Shown here: piece after piece, positions 1 to 9,800 of the stretch | Position numbering within the stretch: the first letter of the stretch is position 1 | Layout: each line of letters opens with the position of its first letter | Assembly (NCBI GenBank): GCA_024867545.1 | Contig: JANFNE010000006.1 | Coordinates: 682,001-746,000 of the forward strand | Direction of reading: 5' to 3' | Source: Phytopythium helicoides | Lineage: Eukaryota; Oomycota; Peronosporomycetes; Pythiales; Pythiaceae | Length of the DNA: 64,000 bases | Notes under the pieces: model-generated | What the model saw: only the letters and a program-made list of their open reading frames with translations | Told to the model about the DNA's origin: nothing | The model's database searches: none | Made by a program: the position numbers and the translations under genes

Positions 1-219
1 GTGCGGTTTGATTGATCAGCACACCGAGAGGCACGTTCTTCAAGTTGGTCAATCCGCTTATAGTCATCGCTGTTATTTTAGGAACCACCTGCTCTTTGGT
101 CTTGGCGATCGCGATCGAAGGAAAGGTAGTGACAGTTCTCGCACGTGTCTAAGCGGCATGAGCCGAGATCGTTGCAGCTGTAGTGCGGTTGCTGACTCCA
201 ACCCAGCGCGAAGCGCCAA
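1..219. other. Upstream flank of the kinesin gene
   Basis: The frame of the kinesin is closed here by stops at 13-15, 61-63, 79-81 and about 124-129, so the kinesin reading frame cannot simply extend to the window edge. A pyrimidine-rich acceptor-like sequence ends in ttttag near 81, so an upstream non-coding or short coding exon outside the window is possible. Otherwise nothing was recognised. Confidence 0.4.
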
Positions 220-3200
220 ATGCTGCATCTTGATAGTGGAAGAAAGGATTTCAAGCACGTGGTAGACCGAGCAGGTCTCCCTAACAATGGAGAATGGCAA
301 CAGAGCTCTCGGACGGCTCCATCGACAGCCGGCTCAGTTGTTTCGGACACGATCAACAGCACCGACGCCGACGTCTATTCGTACCGAGAGGAGTGGGACC
401 TTGTTGGAGACTCAATATCTATTCAACCTGAAGCAGCGTCGGCGATGAATGAAAATGACACTCACAACAATAACGACAGCAGCATTGAATCAGCGACATC
501 TGTTGATACGAAATGTAGTGAAGACCTCTCTCCAGATATCACATTGACAACTGCAAACGAAGACAAGGTGGATCGTGGTTTGTCTGAGCCTCAATTACAG
601 CCACACGAGTTGACGAATAGGTCTCAATCGCCAGCTGAGTGTTTGGGTGACGATGGTATTCTCGATAGCACTTGCACTGATACATCAACACCTGAAAATT
701 CTCAGAGTGAATCTCCCATTGAAGGCACTTCGGTGTCCGACGATGGTGAAACTCGACGTATTCAAGTATTGGTGCGTGTACGTCCTGCATGTGGGCTGAC
801 AGATGACAAGACGGTTGTCACTGTTTGCAACCAGGGCACGGCTATTCAAGTGCAATCAACTAGCAGCCACAACGGCACGACTGGTATGCTGACAGTAACA
901 GAGTGTGCATTCGACCGCGTTTTCCCAACCTCAGCCACGCAGGAAGAGATTTTTTCGGCTATTGAACCCAGCGTTCGAGCAGCAATTGGTGGTTTCAACT
1001 CAACTGTGTTTGCATACGGGCAGACGGGCACTGGAAAAACGCACACGCTGTTTGGGAAAGACTACGATCTATTCGGCGCAACAACTAGTACGACCGATTC
1101 CAAGCCGTCCGAAGAGTCTGTTCCTTCGCACGAAGTCTTTGGAGACGCATTTACGATGACGACCGGTTGGGGAATCGTTCCTCGCGCGTTGTGTCTCCTA
1201 TTAGCACATGCTGCTCGGGTGTCAGTCGAGGAAACACGCATATTGCTTCAATGCAGCTTTGTACAAATATACAACGACAGATTGTTTGACCTGCTGACAG
1301 ACCGACGCCGACAAAAGCCACTACTTCTTCGCGAACAACCTCGCACAGATGGACTAACTAATGTTATCATCCAAGGGCTGTCAAGTGAGCGCATCGAGTC
1401 AGTGGCGCAGGCTATGCAGCTACTTCGCCAAGGGCTTGAAAATCGATCAGTTCGCGAGACTGACGCAAATCTTGCGAGTAGTCGAAGTCACGCAATTGTT
1501 CAGATTAATATAACGCTACAGAGGCGGCTACCAACTGGCGAACAATCAGTGCGCACTTCCCGGTTGAATCTCGTGGACCTCGCAGGCTCAGAGAAGTGGA
1601 ACACGGAGCTACCAATGGATGAGTCACACTCGCTTGAATTGAAGAATATCAACGCCAGTCTCTCAGCTCTTGGAAACTGCATTGCAGCACTCGCTGAACC
1701 TGGTCGAAAGCATATTCCATACCGTGACTCCACACTCACTCGAGTACTTCAAGACTCTCTCGGAGGAAACACGCAGTCCTGCCTCATCGCAACAGTGAGC
1801 CCCAGCTTGAACGCAAGTGATGAAACTATTCGGACACTGCAATTCGCGGATCGTGCGCGCTCAGTCATGCAAACTGTTCGAGTCAACGATGCATCTGGAG
1901 GATTAGGCACTGAGTTGCTTGCAGCCCGAGCACAAATTTCCAAACTGCGTGATCGATTAGAAAGCGCGCAGCGAAGACACCATGAAGCACGGCTCAAAGA
2001 GCTGGACGAATGCCAGCGTCGATTTACCGAAACACTCAAAGTGAAAGACCGAGAAATATATAAACTATCACTGGATAATGCGGCGTTCTTGAGGTGGAAA
2101 GAGGAAGATTCCCGTCGAATCAAAGAGTTGGAAGCGAGGGTGAGCGAGCTCGAGTCATCAAATAACGCCTTGCAACAGGCGCGGTCTAAAGATGCTACTA
2201 ATGTGAACGATCGGATCCATGCAAGCATAGCTGTTGAACTCCAGGAAACGTTTGGTCATGACCATGACGTAGGTGTCAAGGCTGCAGAGCCAAGCAAAAG
2301 CTCAAAATTGCCTTCAGACCTTGGACCACACTCGTTTGCTAGAAAAATAGATCGTGTTCGGCGAAATGATTCAACGCACGGAATCTCACGTTCGTCATCT
2401 AAGACAAACCTACCTAGACTTGGTACCGAGAAAAGTAGCGAGTATCGCACAGGAGACCATGGCTCGAGAACCTACAAGCAATTACTAGAGAGGTATGCTC
2501 TTGCTCAGGGAAGAGTAAAACGCGATAGATCTATTGACCAACAAGAGTCAGTGTCAACTGACGATGCTCCGTCTGAGGATCCCAGCTCCCAATGGTTTTC
2601 TTCGCCTGCAGCAGCGGCAACAATGATTCCACGCTTATCAGGTATCTCTCCACGCATTCCAACTCCAACATTGCCGTCACCGTCAACATCGTCAATGCAT
2701 GACTCTCCTGGGTTCGTTACTGCAAGAGACTCTACATCCTCACTGTCACTGAGCCCAGAAACTCTTGACACAATTCTTCCTATCTATCATCATAACAAAA
2801 CCATATTGAAGAGTTCCTCCTATGCCGCTGATCTAGACATGGCAGGAACGAGTACTGTACAGTCACCAATAGTCTCCAGATCGACACCGACAAATCCATC
2901 TGTGAATGTCAGCGGACCGAGCCAGTATTTGTCAGCGAAAGTGCCGGGAGTGGAGGCATGGATGCCTAAAGAAGAACGATGGGACCTGAATTCAGGTTCT
3001 CTGGTTCCATCGGCAAAACCAAGTGCTGCTCAGTGTGCCAAGCACAGTCTTCGCGGGTGTGTTCTTTGCAACGGAGTGCTGGATGCAGAAGTACCAGTTC
3101 GCTCATTGCCCACTGTTGCCATTATCAGCCAAGGTATGCCGTTTTCAAGTGCGAGCGAAAGAGCCACTGAGTCAACCAGCCAGGATGAACCATGCACACG

Positions 3201-3633
3201 ACATCGGTTGTCTCGCTGCTTCATTTGCTGCAAGACTAGACCAAGTGACTCTCCGTACATGCCGAGCCAATTTCCAGTCAATGCTGTTCGTGTTGACAAG
3301 GTCGCAGATCAGCATGGTTTTGGAATGTCTAATGCAACGTCAGGAGCTCTTTTGTCAAAGTGCTCGGCTCATTCGCTGTCAAACTGCATCCTGTGCAGCA
3401 AGGTTTCGAGTGGTGCCGTTCAAGTGGAGAGGCGAGCATCCATGTCAAGTCTCGAGTCTGACGTTGGCAAGCGAAACTATCTCGTGGACTTTCGTAGCAT
3501 GCGAATGTCAAGCTCGTCGCTGATGGCAAGTGGCGCGAATTGCTTGTCCACGTCGTTTGCTGCTGTAAGCGGAAGCACCCAACCAATTGGACTGGACGGC
3601 GGATATGCCGCATGGAGCCAACCAAACGTGTGA
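220..3633 (+). CDS. Kinesin with N-terminal-half motor and C-terminal Cys/His repeats
   Basis: This is a microtubule motor protein of 1137 residues in one exon. An acidic, Ser/Thr-rich leader (about 1-175) precedes the motor domain (about 178-555). The motor shows the P-loop GQTGTGKT at 267-274, switch I SSRSH at 420-424 and switch II LVDLAGSE at 451-458. A charged coiled coil follows (about 575-655), then a long Ser-rich tail. The tail carries three copies of a C-x2-H-x-L-x2-C-x2-C motif starting at C939, C992 and C1048, which could bind metal. I do not recognise them as a named domain. The start is the first ATG after upstream in-frame stops; an earlier exon is possible. The subfamily is unassigned; a ciliary role is an inference from the neighbourhood. 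The stop lies 27 bp from the stop of the convergent pterin synthase gene. Confidence 0.9.
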   Translation: MLHLDSGRKDFKHVVDRAGLPNNGEWQQSSRTAPSTAGSVVSDTINSTDADVYSYREEWDLVGDSISIQPEAASAMNENDTHNNNDSSIESATSVDTKCSEDLSPDITLTTANEDKVDRGLSEPQLQPHELTNRSQSPAECLGDDGILDSTCTDTSTPENSQSESPIEGTSVSDDGETRRIQVLVRVRPACGLTDDKTVVTVCNQGTAIQVQSTSSHNGTTGMLTVTECAFDRVFPTSATQEEIFSAIEPSVRAAIGGFNSTVFAYGQTGTGKTHTLFGKDYDLFGATTSTTDSKPSEESVPSHEVFGDAFTMTTGWGIVPRALCLLLAHAARVSVEETRILLQCSFVQIYNDRLFDLLTDRRRQKPLLLREQPRTDGLTNVIIQGLSSERIESVAQAMQLLRQGLENRSVRETDANLASSRSHAIVQINITLQRRLPTGEQSVRTSRLNLVDLAGSEKWNTELPMDESHSLELKNINASLSALGNCIAALAEPGRKHIPYRDSTLTRVLQDSLGGNTQSCLIATVSPSLNASDETIRTLQFADRARSVMQTVRVNDASGGLGTELLAARAQISKLRDRLESAQRRHHEARLKELDECQRRFTETLKVKDREIYKLSLDNAAFLRWKEEDSRRIKELEARVSELESSNNALQQARSKDATNVNDRIHASIAVELQETFGHDHDVGVKAAEPSKSSKLPSDLGPHSFARKIDRVRRNDSTHGISRSSSKTNLPRLGTEKSSEYRTGDHGSRTYKQLLERYALAQGRVKRDRSIDQQESVSTDDAPSEDPSSQWFSSPAAAATMIPRLSGISPRIPTPTLPSPSTSSMHDSPGFVTARDSTSSLSLSPETLDTILPIYHHNKTILKSSSYAADLDMAGTSTVQSPIVSRSTPTNPSVNVSGPSQYLSAKVPGVEAWMPKEERWDLNSGSLVPSAKPSAAQCAKHSLRGCVLCNGVLDAEVPVRSLPTVAIISQGMPFSSASERATESTSQDEPCTRHRLSRCFICCKTRPSDSPYMPSQFPVNAVRVDKVADQHGFGMSNATSGALLSKCSAHSLSNCILCSKVSSGAVQVERRASMSSLESDVGKRNYLVDFRSMRMSSSSLMASGANCLSTSFAAVSGSTQPIGLDGGYAAWSQPNV

Positions 3634-3660
3634 CCAAAGGTATGATTGCTGACGTCTAGA

Positions 3661-4260
3661 CTACGCTACGATGTTCCGCTCGCACGTCGCGAGCTGTCTG
3701 TCTGCCTCGGAGATGCTGACCTCAACCGTGCGCGCGCCTCTCTCAACGAAGGCTTTGACCGTGAACGCGTCGATGATGCGGCCAGTGATGTACGCCGCCA
3801 ACTCCTCCGCGGACGAGTGCACAATGGGCAGGAGCGCACAGTCGGCTCTCGGAAAGCAGTAGCTGGCGTCGTCCTCCGTCCTCATGCTGACACTCTCGTC
3901 GTCGACGTGGATGTCGAGCACGTCACTCTTCATGGGCACGAGGAAGGCCTCGTGCAGTTCCTGGCAGAGCTGGCGCGCGATTCTTTTGAGCGCACCGAAG
4001 TCGACGACGTAGCCGTCGGCGCCCACGCGGTCGCCGACGACCGCGACCGCCAGGCGGTAGTTGTGGCCGTGCAGGCGCTCGCGGAAGCCGCGGAAGGCCA
4101 CGAAGTGCGCCGCGCTGAAGCTGAGGCTGTCGTTGCCCACCAGCACGCGCAGCGAGTCGGCGCGTCGCCCAGAAACGCGCGCGAAGCCTCCAGCAGTCGC
4201 AGCAGTCGCAGCAGACGCAGCAGACGCAGCAGACGCAGCGGATGGAGCGGCGGGCGCCAT
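3661..4260 (-). CDS. 6-pyruvoyl-tetrahydropterin synthase / QueD-family protein
   Basis: This 199-residue protein belongs to the PTPS/6-carboxytetrahydropterin synthase family, zinc enzymes acting on dihydroneopterin triphosphate. The zinc histidines are visible: H52 in FSAAHF, and H64 and H66 in LHGHNY. The catalytic Cys usually found four residues before HGH is absent; an Arg sits there and Glu61 lies three before (ExxHGH). This recalls the PTPS-III type of Plasmodium and some bacteria, which makes the folate precursor instead of biopterin. An alternative is a true biopterin enzyme with divergent chemistry. Residues 7-25 are a low-complexity Ala/Ser/Thr run encoded by a hexamer repeat. The start is the only ATG in frame upstream of the domain. 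It is divergent from homogentisate dioxygenase (267 bp apart). Confidence 0.85.
   Translation of the reverse strand: MAPAAPSAASAASAASAATAATAGGFARVSGRRADSLRVLVGNDSLSFSAAHFVAFRGFRERLHGHNYRLAVAVVGDRVGADGYVVDFGALKRIARQLCQELHEAFLVPMKSDVLDIHVDDESVSMRTEDDASYCFPRADCALLPIVHSSAEELAAYITGRIIDAFTVKAFVERGARTVEVSISEADRQLATCERNIVA
4193..4242. repeat. Short imperfect CAGACG/CAGTCG hexamer tandem repeat
   Basis: About eight imperfect 6-nt units (CAGTCG then CAGACG) lie inside the N-terminus of the pterin synthase gene. They encode its Ala/Ser/Thr-rich leader. The run is prone to length change by slippage and stays in frame because the unit is 6 nt. Confidence 0.7.
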
Positions 4261-4527
4261 GGGCGGCGAGGCGGCGAGTAGCGCGTCATGCTGCGCGCTT
4301 TGACGCGCTTACGCTGTCCAAGACAGCATACGCGCCAGCGTCTCAACGCGGTGATTGTGTGCTGGTTGAAGTTGTTGGTGTTTCCCTCTGAAGGAGCAAC
4401 TGCGTGAGTGTTGGGTAGAGGGGGAGTTGCGGGATGGGGGTGGTTTCCCCTCGGTTGAAGGGATGCCAAGAGGACGCCGGCGCTCACTTCCCGATTGGCC
4501 GCGAGACGCGCAGCTCGACCGACGCAC
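4261..4527. promoter_or_regulatory. Divergent promoter between pterin synthase and homogentisate dioxygenase
   Basis: These 267 bp separate the two start codons. An ATTGGC (inverted CCAAT) element lies at 4494-4499, about 30 bp before the dioxygenase ATG. No TATA box was seen. Joint regulation is an inference from the spacing. Confidence 0.45.
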
Positions 4528-6202
4528 ATGGCCGACTGGAGCGCGCTGCAGTACCAGCCGGGCTTCGGCGGCCACTTTTGCTCCGAGGCGCTGCCCGGCG
4601 CACTGCCCAAGGCGCAGAACAACCCGCAGAAGGTGCGCAGCGCGCGAGCTGGGGCGAGGAGCCGCGCTAACAGCCTGGGTTGGTCGGTGGCTGGTGATGA
4701 GCGCAGTGCCCCTACGGACTTTACGCGGAGCAGCTCTCGGGCACGGCCTTCACGCTGCCGCGCCACAAGAACCAGCGCACGTGGCTCTACCGCATCCTGC
4801 CGCCGGTGGTGCACGAGAAGTTCCAGAAGGTCGACTTCCCATTCATCAAGGCCGACTTCACGGCCGAGCAGCTCTCGCCCCAGCAGATGCGATGGAGGCC
4901 CATCCCATTCCCGCCCGCCGCTGAGCGCGTCGACTTCGTCCAGGGCCTGCGCACCATCGGTAAGGACGTAGTGCGGGAGCTGGATCCCGATCCATTGATG
5001 CTGACAAATGTTGATTGGGTGCAGCGGGGGCCGGCGAGCCGACGCTCAAGGCGGGTATTGCAATCCACACGTACGCCGCCAACGCGCCCATGACCGACAC
5101 GTGCTTCTACAACTCGGACGGCGATTTCCTGATCGGTGCGGATTGATTTGAAGGGCTCGATCCGTGGTTGAACGAAGACTTACGCTCTCTGTGATACGAC
5201 AGTCCCGCAGCATGGTGTACTCAAGATTACGACCGAGTTTGGCAAGCTGCTCGTGTCACCCCATGAGATCTGCGTCATTCAGGTCAGTTTCTGCATAAAG
5301 ACGTCTGGGTTTCAGCGTTCGCATCGCTCTGACGCCGAATGTGGACTGTACAATTCAATAGCGTGGCATCCGATTTTCGGTTGACGTTGACGAGCCTTCG
5401 CGCGGCTACGTTTGCGAGGTGTTTAACCGACACTTCATCCTCCCGGACCTCGGCCCCATTGGTGCAAACGGTCTTGCTAACCCTCGCGACTTTGAAAGCC
5501 CTGTTGCGAGCTACGAGGATCGCGAGTGCGAGTACAAGGTGCTCAACAAGTTTGGTGGCTCCATTTTCGCGGCCAAGATGCGTTTCTCGCCCTTCAACGT
5601 GGTCGCGTGGCACGGCAACTACATCCCGTTCAAGTACAACCTTGACAAGTTTTGCACGATGAACTCGGTCAGCTTCGACCACCCGGTACGAACCTGCTTC
5701 CAGAATTGAGACGGGTCTTGGATCTAACTAACGATGTTTACAGGACCCGTCGATCTACTGCGTGCTGACTTGCCAAACCGAGGAGGCCGGAAATGCCGTG
5801 GCGGACTTTGTTATTTTCCCACCGCGGTGGATGGTCCAGGAGAACACGTTCCGCCCGCCTTGGTTCCACCGCAACTGCATGTCCGAGTATATGGGCATGG
5901 TGTACGGCACGTACGACGCCAAAAAGGGCGGCGAGGACGGCTTCCAGCCTGGTGGCGCTTCTCTTCACAGCATCGACACGGCCCACGGCCCTGACGCCGC
6001 CACTTTCGAGGCCGCGTCCAACGCACAGCTCAAGCCGGAGAAGTTCGAGGGCGGGCTCGCGTTCATGTTCGAGTCGACGTACATGCTGCGCCTGACCGAG
6101 TACGCGCTGTCGTGCGAGCACAACGACGCCGACTACTGGAAGTGCTGGCAGCAGATGCCCAAGCTGTTCGACCCGTCGGCTGTGCCGCCCGCCAGCAAGT
6201 AA
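4528..6202 (+). CDS. HGD: Homogentisate 1,2-dioxygenase
   Basis: This enzyme opens the ring of homogentisate to maleylacetoacetate in phenylalanine/tyrosine breakdown, using non-haem Fe(II), in the cytosol. Six exons fit GT-AG junctions and keep frame: 4528-4632, 4707-4959, 5025-5135, 5203-5282, 5362-5685 and 5744-6202. They give 443 residues, against 445 in human HGD. Family landmarks occur in order: [50 protein letters not shown] and the iron-ligand block [10 protein letters not shown] (His and Glu ligands), then HGPDA (His ligand). All catalytic residues appear present. The introns are 57-79 nt. The divergent pterin gene suggests a link to aromatic amino acid metabolism. Confidence 0.97.
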
Positions 6203-6816
6203 TTGGAGGATGGCAAGTGGCCATGGTTTTGTGTATGAGCTGCAACTGGAGCAAGTTGGACAGGCGATCTTCAATGCAAAGATGTGATTTTGGTGATGTC
6301 CTGGTTCAAATGATGTACTTCTTGGGTAGATACTTACAAATATGCATAGATAAATCGGATCTGCATATATTGTAAAATCGCCGTACGGGAGTAAGAAGAG
6401 GTATAAATATTTGAGACACCTCTCGGTGAAAGAGCAAGACCGTACTTACACAGGATCATTTCTATAGTATAGTCATTTCTACTTGGTTTTCCAATGTAGA
6501 CAATCTCAATAGCGGTGATGACTTTGCCGGGCTTCGCTCATTGAATCGGGAAGTCGATGGGTTTTGGTGCTTGGCTCTCTTCGGATGCCTCGTCCCCCTC
6601 ATTGATGAACGTCCGCTGTTCCAATTCCAAGGCAGCGTGAGTGAGCGGAGCGATATGAGCCGCTATTCCTTCTTTGTTTTCATTAGATCCACTTGTTCTT
6701 TTTGCCTAGCATTTGCATCCACCCGAGTGTTTTTCCATGTCATCACTGTGCATACTGTAACGTGTTGAATTCAACTTCAACTTCCTAGTTCTATCAACAT
6801 CCATTTTGATCCACAC
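6203..6816. other. Convergent intergenic region, no gene seen
   Basis: These 614 bp lie between the stops of homogentisate dioxygenase and the dynein heavy chain. The sequence is more AT-rich than its neighbours and holds only short, unsupported ORFs (for example 6541-6768). It probably contains both 3' UTRs and terminators. Confidence 0.5.
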
Positions 6817-9800
6817 TCAGTCATCCGTCTGCATGACAAGAGCTGCCCCCGCCAACGTCCACTTGGCGCGCGGCTGCAGCGTGCGCAGCGTCGCGAGAAA
6901 TACGTACGTCGGCCCTCGCTGCGTCGTCTGGTACACAGGGCAGTCGTACACGTCTCGCCGACGACGGAAGTAGCCCACTGCTGTCGCCTCCCATCGTTCG
7001 TCCACCACGACAGCCCGAGCGTAAATGACGGGCAGTGGTGGCAGGAGCTCTTTTGGCCGCGGGTCGGCCAGCCAGCCGCTGCACGTAACGCCATCCAACT
7101 CATATGTTGGAGGAATTTGTAATGCGCCGTCACTACTCCCGCCCTCCTCCTTCTCAGTTTCAGCTGCAGATGTGGCCCCGCCACTTGCCAACTCCCACCT
7201 TGCGCCGTCCACAAACAGACCGTGAATAAATATTCCCATGTCTACTGGGGGAATGGATGCAGTCGACAGTGGAAGCGGGCCGCCATCCGAATCACCTTCA
7301 GCAGGTGCGGTTGAGTCTCCATCGCCGTCATCATCCTCCGAGCCTGCAACGTACGGCGTAACATGGGTTTCGATCGCCATCGTGTCCAACGGGAGCCCGT
7401 GGCGACGCGCTGTGCATTGCTTGATTGCTGTCAGTAGTGACGTAGGGCTGAACAACCCGGCTATCCACACGGATCGAGGCATACGAAGCTCGCTTGTCCA
7501 CCGCGAAAGACTTGAAGCTCGCGCACGCAAGTCTGTGAACCAGGGAGCCAGGGATTTTCGAGAGCTCCACGCCAACGGTTGCCACGCAATTGGCAGTCGA
7601 CTGAACGCCAGTGAATTTGCAAGCTCCTCCATGCTCTCCGTCATGCTCAACGCGCCATGAAGGCCTTTGGTTAGCTCCGATAAACTCTGACGCATCTCAT
7701 GAAGAAGCAACTGCATGCGAGTTGCTTCCTGCACGGCGACAATCACAAACGGCGACGAGTCGGTGGACAGCAGCGGCTCTGCGAGAGCCTGGATTGTCTG
7801 GAGATCTGGCTCCACAGGCATGGTATTGAGCAATTGCTCGACCACAGTCAGCACACGTGCGCTCTCCCCGCTCAGAGCTACTTCAGACGAGGATGACTTT
7901 GTGGAGGTTGCAACAGCAGGGGTAGATTGTACTGGAGATGCAAATTCAGGCACTGTCGAGAGCGTTGCGAACACCCTTGATGCTGCATCAATGAGGTATC
8001 CTACCTCAGCGTTTGGATGCAATCCGTACACTCGTGGGGAGTCTGACGGCGGGAGCGTTGCGTCAATGAACGCGGTATACTTGCTATATGTGAACGTGGT
8101 GACATCTGCAGGCATGCGGAATCCGTCTGCAAGTTCTTTCCCTCCTTTCGTTGAAAGCAGATCTGGAGCCAAGATGGAAGACAGGTAGGTAGCGTTTGTG
8201 ATTCGATCCCAATGGTCTGTGATGTGTCCGCCGTACATGATCTCGCCGAAAATATAGCGAAGATCTTCCCATGGAAGCGCGAGCGTCGTCATTCCAGAGT
8301 TCTTGTGCGGTATCGCATCTGTCTTGTCAACGTAGCGACGCAGAATATCAGCGCAAATGACAAGATCTCCCGTATTGAAACTATACGCGCGGCTCCAGCC
8401 TTGCGTTCCAAAACGTCGACGACCGAGAACGAGAGCGTGGAAGAAGCAAAGTGCAAACAAGCTTTGCTGAAACTCAGTCGGCCTTGAACTCGTGGTCTCG
8501 ACTTGTGCTGGGGTGAAGCTAGCCCAAGCTCGCTTGAGGTTGCTTCGCAGGTCGGATGGCGCCTCATTTGCCACTTTGATACAAGATTGCAGGAGAGACT
8601 CTGGAAGTAGCTGGTCAATACTGACAACCGGCTCAGCCGACAAGAAACACCGGAAGTTCATGTCCGCTGCTACAGAGCATAGCTCCAGCGTGCGCTCAAG
8701 CTTCGCAAGCCAAGACGGCATGAGGTGAATATTCTGCAAAAGCACCCAGCTACCTTCGCGCGATGACGAAAGTAGTGTTGCATCTGCGAGGGCCTCTTGA
8801 CCTTGGCCCATAGACAACACAGATAGATTACCCCTTGAAGTAGTGTAGTCGAACTTGCGACCGAGTGCCTCAACCCACGCGGTCGGGTCGACACCAGGAA
8901 ACAGCATGAAGAGCATGGGGGTCGACGCACTCGTCTCCTGGTATGCTGATTCAATGTCAAATGGCGGCTGCTGAACAACGGACGCTCCAAAGTGCTGAAC
9001 AAGAAAGTTTTGCATCGCGGCACACATACGGTCTGGACGTAGTGCACGCACTACGTGAAGCATTATCAGCGGCGATGCAGCAGTGGTCTTCACGAGGCTT
9101 CCCGGAAGCGGTACAGCCTCAGGGTTGTCGCGATCGCACCACTCATGCCACTCTTCACTCTCCCCGCGCATGCTTGCAGTAAGCTTTTGCAGATTTGGCA
9201 CGTGTTGCTCAAGCCAGCAAACACGCCTCCATGCAGCTTCGCTAAGCCACTCGCTGAGTAATCCCATGCCTTGTGGTGCGGGACCCGCATTTGATCCTCT
9301 GTATGCATGAACAAGGCAGTGTGCATCCATCTGCGTAACCTTCCCTTCATGCATCAGGATCGACAATCCAAGCTGAGTTGCCAGTGTCAGTTTATCCTTT
9401 TCAAGCATACCGCGACGGATATAATTGAAAACAACATCAGTGATAGAAGTTTGAAGCTGAGAACACCTCAACGCGATTTGGTCTGGGGTTGGCACTGCAT
9501 CCTTCTCGGCTTCCTCCATGAGCGTCCCAAGATCCGATTCTTGGTGCTGACTCCCATCTACCTCTGCGCTGTCGACGACTCGATCCGCAAGGAGCAGGTC
9601 AGCATTCCACTGGAATCGCTGGGTCGCGATGACTTTCTTTGCCGCAGCTTTGAGTCGACCCAGTAATCCTCCTGCATTCGAGGACTGAGGACGGTCCCCA
9701 GAAGCCACAAGATCTATGGCGCGCTGGAATATGACTACGAATGCGTTTAGAGAGTAGACATAGTAGGGGTGCATTCGTTGTAGCTCGTTCATGAGGAAGA

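Noticed and set aside
3646..4281. 211-codon plus-strand ORF over the pterin synthase
   Set aside because: The minus strand carries clear PTPS motifs; the plus frame is Arg/Ala/Val-rich without domain features.
6541..6768. 75-codon ORF between homogentisate dioxygenase and dynein
   Set aside because: Short, hydrophobic by chance and in a convergent 3' region; no support.
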